This document shows, piece after piece, positions 32,515 through 37,410 of a stretch of DNA of 37,410 nucleotides (position 1 is the stretch's first letter; each line of letters opens with the position of its first letter). The DNA comes from Desulfurivibrionaceae bacterium. GTDB taxonomy: Bacteria > Desulfobacterota > Desulfobulbia > Desulfobulbales > UBA5123. Below the pieces are notes generated by a model. The model saw nothing but the letters and a program-made list of their open reading frames with translations. It did not search any database and had not been told where the DNA came from. A program made the translations under genes and the position numbers. Location of the stretch: positions 1 to 37,410 of the forward strand of contig JAQYVW010000026.1 of the NCBI GenBank assembly GCA_030145325.1, written 5' to 3'.

Positions 32515-33445
32515 GACAAGTCCTCAGCCAGTCACGCGTACGACGCAATCCCTCGGCAAAGTCAACCTGCGGCTTCCAGCCGGTGTGCTCTTGTAATTTC
32601 ATTGAGCCCAACACATTTTCTTTCACATCAAAAGCTCGTTCGGGGAGGTGCTCAACCCTAACCTGGCAACCGATCTCCTTGAGCAAAGGCGCCATGGCCT
32701 CAAGCACATCTAGATTGGAAAGCCCAAGTCCGGAGCCAAGGTTATACGTTTCCGACAAATGCCCCTTTCCCAATGCACTCATTATCCCGGCAGCCAAATC
32801 ACTAACGTAAAGATAATCGCGCACCGTTCCTTTTTCACCAAAGATACGAACAGGTTGCCCGCGCATGGCCGAAGCCATGGCGGTGGAAACAAATCCCTGC
32901 CCCACAAAAGGCCGCTGCCCCACCCCAAACGCATTGGCCGGGCGAATGCACACAAACTTCAAGCCATGGGTTACCGCGTAAAGATGCGCGTAGCTCTCCA
33001 AGGTTAACTTAGTAACCCCATAGGGCGAAATGGGCTTGGTGGGATGATCCTCCAGGATGGGCACTTTTACGGCTTCACCATAAACCGTCCCCCCTGAAGA
33101 AACCAAGATCAGCTTCCCACCCCTGGCCGCAACTTCAGCAAAAAGCTGCACCGTGGGTGGCAAGTTTTGGAGCAAATCCGCCAGAGGATTCTCAAAAGAG
33201 GTATTGGGCACCGTGGCATAGGCCAACTGAATCACTTCCTGATGACGATCAAGCAAATCGCAAATTAAGTGGCCAGTGGCAAAATCTCCGCTTACATATG
33301 CAACCCCAGCCGGCATCTCTTCTCTCGGGACCAAGCTCCTGCCCAGCACCGTAACCCGCCTTCCCGCAGCAAGGAGTTCAGCTAGCAAATGCATGCCAAT
33401 GTATCCGGCGCCACCAATGACTAAGGTATTTTGTTCGGCACTCAC
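32507..33445 (-). CDS. NAD-dependent nucleotide-sugar epimerase/dehydratase (GalE-like SDR)
   Basis: 312 residues. GGAGYIG at 11-17 binds NAD; catalytic Ser116/117 (LVSSGGTVYGE) and Tyr142-x3-Lys146 (PYGVTK). The RPANAFGVGQ and GTVRDYLYVSDLA segments are typical of extended SDR epimerases such as GalE. It probably changes the C4 configuration of a UDP-hexose or UDP-HexNAc used by this locus. The start is GTG within the GT11 stop (GTGA, 33442-33445), so the two are translationally coupled. Confidence 0.9.
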   Translation of the reverse strand: MSAEQNTLVIGGAGYIGMHLLAELLAAGRRVTVLGRSLVPREEMPAGVAYVSGDFATGHLICDLLDRHQEVIQLAYATVPNTSFENPLADLLQNLPPTVQLFAEVAARGGKLILVSSGGTVYGEAVKVPILEDHPTKPISPYGVTKLTLESYAHLYAVTHGLKFVCIRPANAFGVGQRPFVGQGFVSTAMASAMRGQPVRIFGEKGTVRDYLYVSDLAAGIMSALGKGHLSETYNLGSGLGLSNLDVLEAMAPLLKEIGCQVRVEHLPERAFDVKENVLGSMKLQEHTGWKPQVDFAEGLRRTRDWLRTCHG

Positions 33446-34320
33446 AACGTCACCCAGCCCTGCGGGAGTAGATCCTTCTCATTGTTTTCTTTGGCAAACC
33501 ACCGTCTGGGGGCAATAACAATTTTGTCAAGTCTGGGATTTAACCATGCCCCCCACCAACTAAAAGAGCTGTTGGCAATGATGTGATGCTGACATAAACT
33601 CATCAAATGCATGTCATTGTAGCTCTCGCGACCATGGTTATGTTCAACATAATGACAAGGGAAATCCATGTGCAAATTGTCTTTCAGCCAAGCAATATCA
33701 TCTGAGAACATAAAGAAATTGGGATTGTCGACTTGACGAGAGATATAATCAATTGCCGCCCGATAATAATCAAGGGAACATAGGCCGAGCAAGGCGTTGG
33801 TTTTTTTTGAATCAACATAATCGCCCCGGCGACAATGTAAGCTCACCGCCGAGACTTGACCAATTTGTTGCCCAAGTTCACTGTTCCGGCCTGACAACGG
33901 GGACTTGAAAGTAAAATCAGCCCGAATCACGGACGCTATCTTTTGAAAATACTTCTCGGATTGCCAATAGCCAACGAGATAGGAATCATCCGGAACCTCG
34001 CTTAAACCTTGCCAATAATGAAAATGCGGCTCCATGACCAATCCACCCCGACGAAACTTGACCAGCCAAGGTCGCGCCAGAACTCTCCTAAACATGGGTG
34101 GGTATTGCCAACCCAGAACATTGCGCACATCTGCCTCATTGGCGACTTCTACGGGGCAATCAAAAACCTGTTGGAGCTCAAAACCATTATGCAGTCCATA
34201 GCCATCAAACCCAGAGAGATCAAGGCGTAATGGCTGCGCACGCTGTAGCGATAAGGATCGCCCGGCTGCGTACTGAAACATCTGGTTGCCAAGACCGCCT
34301 ATAATATTTGATATTATCAC
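33442..34320 (-). CDS. GT11-family alpha-1,2-fucosyltransferase
   Basis: 292 residues. Signatures of GT11: IIGGLGNQMFQYAAG at 6-20, HCRRGDY at 162-168 (GDP-fucose binding), and NSSFSWWGAWL at 250-260. Family function: transfer of L-fucose from GDP-fucose in alpha-1,2 linkage, usually onto galactose. The GTG start has AGAGGAG just upstream. No gmd or fcl gene (GDP-fucose synthesis) lies in the window, so the donor must come from elsewhere. A 105-nt AT-rich gap separates it from the methyltransferase. Confidence 0.92.
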   Translation of the reverse strand: MIISNIIGGLGNQMFQYAAGRSLSLQRAQPLRLDLSGFDGYGLHNGFELQQVFDCPVEVANEADVRNVLGWQYPPMFRRVLARPWLVKFRRGGLVMEPHFHYWQGLSEVPDDSYLVGYWQSEKYFQKIASVIRADFTFKSPLSGRNSELGQQIGQVSAVSLHCRRGDYVDSKKTNALLGLCSLDYYRAAIDYISRQVDNPNFFMFSDDIAWLKDNLHMDFPCHYVEHNHGRESYNDMHLMSLCQHHIIANSSFSWWGAWLNPRLDKIVIAPRRWFAKENNEKDLLPQGWVTL

Positions 34321-34425
34321 GAACTCCTCTTGGCCCAGAAATCAATTCCCCTTATCAGGAAACCACAAATAAAGTGTCCACATAAAACCTTTCAATATAG
34401 ATAACAAATCTAAAAAATCATAATA

Positions 34426-35175
34426 TCAATTTACTTCCTTGCGCCCTTCTGCATCAGGCTTAAAACAAACTGCAATCATCGAACGTGTCCAGACAGCAGG
34501 TGGACGCATCCCCAGGGACATACACATTGCAGAAGCAAATGCCTTTGCAGGAAAAAAAATTAACCATCGAAGGAAATTGATAATACTAGTCGGCTGAGGT
34601 CGCTCATCAAGAATTTCGATATTTACAAATCCGTTCATCGCCAACAAATTTTTTAGCACATTGGAGGTCATCCCCCACTGATGAGTCAAATCATTCGAAG
34701 CATCATGAGCTCCAAATGGACCATCTGCGCACGGAGCACGCAATATCAGAACCCCACCGTCATGCAAATTGAACAGACATTGCTTGAGAAAACGCAACGC
34801 ATCATCTTTCGATAGATGTTCTAGAAAATCGAGAGATGCAATCAAGTCATAGGATTCATCTGAGGAAGACAACACATCAAAAGCATCCCCCTCAAATGCA
34901 GGCAAATCGAGAATTCCTGCTAGCTTCACTTGTTCTTTATCATTATCATAACCGACAATATTTGCGTAATCACAAGACCTAAGAAAATATAAAAAATTGC
35001 CGTAGCCACAAGGCAAATCGAGGCATCGTGCAGTAGAGTTTTCAGGAAGGAACGGACCTAAACGACTTGAATACCATCTCGCAAGCTTCTCAAAATGATT
35101 TTGAAGAGGTTTTTCACTCAGCAATCCTCGGGCTTTACCTTGATACCTATAATATTCTTTTTCAAAAATTTGCAT
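34426..35175 (-). CDS. Class I SAM-dependent methyltransferase
   Basis: 249 residues. Motif I CLDLPCGYGNFL (51-62) has Pro-Cys in place of the usual Gly-x-Gly opening but keeps the G-x-G-x-x core. Acidic Asp76 in IVGYDNDKEQ fits the ribose-binding strand, and SLDFLEHL (114-121) is motif II. The C-terminal part has a hydrophobic stretch (INFLRWLIFFPAKAF), suggesting membrane association. Given its place among glycosyltransferases it may methylate a sugar or lipid-linked glycan, but that is inference. AT content is higher than in the flanking genes. Confidence 0.8.
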   Translation of the reverse strand: MQIFEKEYYRYQGKARGLLSEKPLQNHFEKLARWYSSRLGPFLPENSTARCLDLPCGYGNFLYFLRSCDYANIVGYDNDKEQVKLAGILDLPAFEGDAFDVLSSSDESYDLIASLDFLEHLSKDDALRFLKQCLFNLHDGGVLILRAPCADGPFGAHDASNDLTHQWGMTSNVLKNLLAMNGFVNIEILDERPQPTSIINFLRWLIFFPAKAFASAMCMSLGMRPPAVWTRSMIAVCFKPDAEGRKEVN

Positions 35176-35255
35176 TGGAACAATCCAGAGAAGATAACCA
35201 CTGATTAATTGGTAATCACCTAAACATCAGTAAAATCCATCAAACCTAATCCCTG

Positions 35256-35810
35256 CTAGCCACTTCTAGATATCGTATTGATTACCCTTGCAGGATTCCC
35301 AGCAACGACGACATTCTTGGGGATATTTTTGGTGACAACTGCCCCTGCGGCGACCACAGCACCTTCACCAACAGTAATACCAGGTAAAATAATTGCAGCT
35401 GTGCCAATCCAAACATATTTTTCAATAACGATCGGCTTACTAATAGTGACATCTCTAACTGGAAGGACATGGTAATCATGCGTTTGAGTAACAAACCTTA
35501 CCCCTGAAGCGATTGCACATTCACTTTCTATAAATATCTCCCCCTGATCAGATGCCATCAAATAAACACCATCTCCAAATGATACATTATCACCAATATG
35601 AATATACTGGGAGCATGAAAAATGAATCCTTCCTGCCACATATAGTCCTACACCAATATCAGGTATCAAAAAAGTTGTTAATTTTTTTAAAAAAACAAAA
35701 TGGAGCTTCCTTATCATCTTTAAAATTATAATAATAATTTGATACATAACACTATTTCCCATACAAAATACGAAGAGCCACCATACACCAATGCAACGTT
35801 CTTCCTTCAT
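35256..35810 (-). CDS. Left-handed beta-helix acyltransferase (WbbJ/LacA type)
   Basis: 184 residues. The hexapeptide repeats that form the left-handed beta-helix run from about 70 to 165 (for example IGDNVSFGDG, IVIEKYVWIG, ILPGITVGEGAVVAAGAVV, ending VVAGNPARV). The active-site His is probably in THDYHVL. Such enzymes acetylate sugars using acetyl-CoA. The ATG at 35810 begins two nt after the GT2 stop and lacks a good ribosome site; the usual family start may be an internal Met (about residue 22 or 32), because the first 30 residues are hydrophobic and atypical. AT-rich composition is marked. Confidence 0.88.
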   Translation of the reverse strand: MKEERCIGVWWLFVFCMGNSVMYQIIIIILKMIRKLHFVFLKKLTTFLIPDIGVGLYVAGRIHFSCSQYIHIGDNVSFGDGVYLMASDQGEIFIESECAIASGVRFVTQTHDYHVLPVRDVTISKPIVIEKYVWIGTAAIILPGITVGEGAVVAAGAVVTKNIPKNVVVAGNPARVINTISRSG

Positions 35811-35812
35811 GA

Positions 35813-36700
35813 TTATTTTATCATATTAAAACATCGCAAATTTCTACATAAAACAGCCTTTAAATATTTAAATGGGATCAGCACCGAAATAACTACTCTA
35901 TCTATAACTTTGGAAGGAAGAGACACGTAGCCAACAAGTTCCCTTGCTGAATCTATCAACAAAACAGATTTAAGCCCCCCACTAACGGTACACTTTGGAA
36001 CAGCAACTATCGCCATGCGTTTATAAAAAACCACATTTTCCTCTATACTAACCCCACCATACTGAAGGCAGTTAAACACAAACTGCATATCTGAAAAAAT
36101 ACCAGCAGTATACTCATCAAAGGTCTTGACCCTCTTCAGGAATAATGTCCTATACAGACCATAAATAATACATGCCTTACCACTATAGTCTTCAGAAAGA
36201 AAATACTTAACCAATCTAACAATCCTAGACCCAGAAAAATCAAACACCTTACAACGGCGAACAATATTGGCATCACTATCAATTGCCACCACACGGCCAA
36301 AGGACAAAACCACATCAGGTTTCATCATCCCTTTCAGCACCACCTCAAGCCACTTCTTGTCCCATTTATCATCACACGCAGCCCACATAAAAAACTCACC
36401 TTTCGCTTCATTCAAAACAAGCTGAAAGTTGGCTTCGGCCCCGACATTTTCAGGCTGACAGAGATAACGAATTCGCCCATCTTTCCTGGCATATTCTTGA
36501 CAAATCATCCCTGTATTATCAGTAGATGCGTTATCTGATATAATCAGCTCAAAATCAGTTAAGGTCTGGGCTAATAACGAATCCAAAGCCTCGCCAATAA
36601 AGTCAGCTCCGTTGTACACCGGCAGACCAATACTGATGGTTGGAAAGTGCTCACGTACAAGAGGTGCGTGAGGATTAAAAACTGTTTTCTGCTCAACCAT
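35813..36700 (-). CDS. GT2-family (GT-A) glycosyltransferase
   Basis: 295 residues. Nucleotide-binding strand ISIGLPVYNGADF and IISDNASTDNT are family hallmarks, and AACDD at 107-111 takes the place of D-x-D. The middle part (LSFGRVVAIDSDANIVRRC) follows the usual GT2 sheet. There is no membrane helix. The ATG at 36700 is preferred, with AAGGG upstream; a TTG two codons earlier is the alternative. Its start overlaps the flippase stop by 8 nt. Rather AT-rich, like its downstream neighbours. Confidence 0.9.
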   Translation of the reverse strand: MVEQKTVFNPHAPLVREHFPTISIGLPVYNGADFIGEALDSLLAQTLTDFELIISDNASTDNTGMICQEYARKDGRIRYLCQPENVGAEANFQLVLNEAKGEFFMWAACDDKWDKKWLEVVLKGMMKPDVVLSFGRVVAIDSDANIVRRCKVFDFSGSRIVRLVKYFLSEDYSGKACIIYGLYRTLFLKRVKTFDEYTAGIFSDMQFVFNCLQYGGVSIEENVVFYKRMAIVAVPKCTVSGGLKSVLLIDSARELVGYVSLPSKVIDRVVISVLIPFKYLKAVLCRNLRCFNMIK

Positions 36701-37410
36701 TGCCAAAGGCCCTTCTTAGCATCTTAAACTGAAGTCGTAAAAAAACCCAAGAGGCTGGCACGACACACAACACTGCCCCCATCACCAGTAAACCAATGGC
36801 AACCATAACTGCTACCATCTTGATGCGACCATGGGGTAACACGATACATTGCCGTAAAAACAAAACGGCAACTGATCCGACAACGAGCGGTTTTAGAATG
36901 GCATCCCTATACAATCGCCACTTTTCAAGAGGAAGATGTCTCCGATGCAAGAAGTGCAAATGAACAATCACATTTAATACTTGACGCGCAAACCATACCC
37001 AAGCCGCTGCGACGGCACCATAACGAGGTACTGACCAGAAAATGGCAGGAACTACCCATATTGCAGATACGATATTCATGCGCAAAGCAAGACTTGTCCA
37101 ACCATATGCTAGTTGCAAAGCATATGGTACCTGTATAAAACTGTTAAACAACGTGCCCAGTGCTAACAATGCCAATAAAGGGGCAGCTCGATGCGCTAGC
37201 CCAACATCTCCAGTCCAAGCAACAAGCAAGGCATCAGGAAATACTATCATCACCAACGCCGCCGGAATTATCATAACAGCCAGCCACTGACTTGCAATAT
37301 GATAAGTGTCAACAAGCTTTGGCTGCTCATCCTTTGCTACCAACTCGGTCAAACGAGGAGAAACAGCAATAAACATGGGATTAATCAAAAAATACAGAAC
37401 ACCTGAAACT
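36693..37410 (-). CDS. Wzx-type polysaccharide flippase / MATE-like, C-terminal part
   Basis: The frame is open to the right edge, so the N-terminus is missing; about 239 residues are visible. They contain a run of hydrophobic helices (about seven), separated by basic loops such as HRRHLPLEKWRLYRD. This is the second half of a polysaccharide-biosynthesis membrane protein of the Wzx/MurJ-like (MOP) superfamily, which turns lipid-linked repeat units across the inner membrane. It agrees with the WecA/WbpL-type initiating enzyme in the locus, as a Wzx/Wzy-dependent pathway needs both. The polymerase Wzy is not visible here. Confidence 0.8.
   Translation of the reverse strand, partial: VSGVLYFLINPMFIAVSPRLTELVAKDEQPKLVDTYHIASQWLAVMIIPAALVMIVFPDALLVAWTGDVGLAHRAAPLLALLALGTLFNSFIQVPYALQLAYGWTSLALRMNIVSAIWVVPAIFWSVPRYGAVAAAWVWFARQVLNVIVHLHFLHRRHLPLEKWRLYRDAILKPLVVGSVAVLFLRQCIVLPHGRIKMVAVMVAIGLLVMGAVLCVVPASWVFLRLQFKMLRRAFGNG

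Overview
The window reads as chromosomal DNA of a Gram-negative, free-living bacterium, most plausibly a member of Desulfobacterota (former Deltaproteobacteria, Desulfobulbales-like). This placement is an inference, not a database result. It rests on the rplM-rpsI-argC-truA linkage, a chemoreceptor with almost no HAMP domain, many PAS/REC hybrid kinases, and an O-antigen or capsule locus with an FlaA1/WbpM-type dehydratase. No insertion sequence, integrase, prophage gene, CRISPR array or rRNA is visible.

Layout. 1-3.75 kb: the tail of a SAM methyltransferase, an isochorismatase-family hydrolase, and a large membrane hybrid histidine kinase on the minus strand. 4.2-6.4 kb: pyruvate kinase and an acetate/succinate-type transporter, converging on a strong bidirectional terminator. 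6.4-7.3 kb: a long gene-free stretch with repeats and an interrupted reading frame. 7.3-11.6 kb: trpB-trpA, a YitT-family membrane protein, a ZntB/CorA-type transporter and two tiny overlapping ORFs, all on the plus strand. 11.8-17.4 kb: a sensory island with a soluble REC-REC-histidine kinase, then a tightly packed cheD-HDOD-REC-cheX cassette, and a convergent chemoreceptor. 17.4-18.4 kb: a gene-poor AT-rich stretch that ends in an unrecognised 65-residue protein. 18.4-23.1 kb (minus strand): a class I aminotransferase, truA, argC, rpsI, rplM and tRNA-Gly(GCC). 23.3-26.3 kb (plus strand): hisB, a lipoprotein, a TtcA-like PP-loop enzyme and a DUF89 protein. 26.4 kb to the end (minus strand): at least eleven surface-polysaccharide genes, the last one open at the window edge.

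How the genes work together. The polysaccharide locus holds the three functions needed to start a chain on undecaprenyl phosphate with a 4-keto-6-deoxy-HexNAc-derived sugar: a WbpM/FlaA1-like dehydratase, a WbpK-like reductase/epimerase and a WbpL-like sugar-1-phosphate transferase. It also has three glycosyltransferases, a GT11 fucosyltransferase, an acyltransferase, a methyltransferase, an NDP-sugar epimerase and part of a flippase. Six consecutive genes overlap by 4 or 8 nt, which indicates translational coupling. The sensory island carries adaptation functions (CheD deamidase, CheX-type phosphatase, a CheY-like receiver) plus one receptor, but no CheA, CheW, CheR or CheB in the window. That makes it an accessory module acting on a core system elsewhere, or on the neighbouring kinase.

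The parts most worth a second look are the CheD-HDOD-REC-CheX cassette with its kinase and receptor, the two overlapping micro-ORFs after zntB, the TtcA-like/DUF89 pair, the 65-residue protein at 18206, and the interrupted frame with operator-like repeats at 6.5-7.2 kb.
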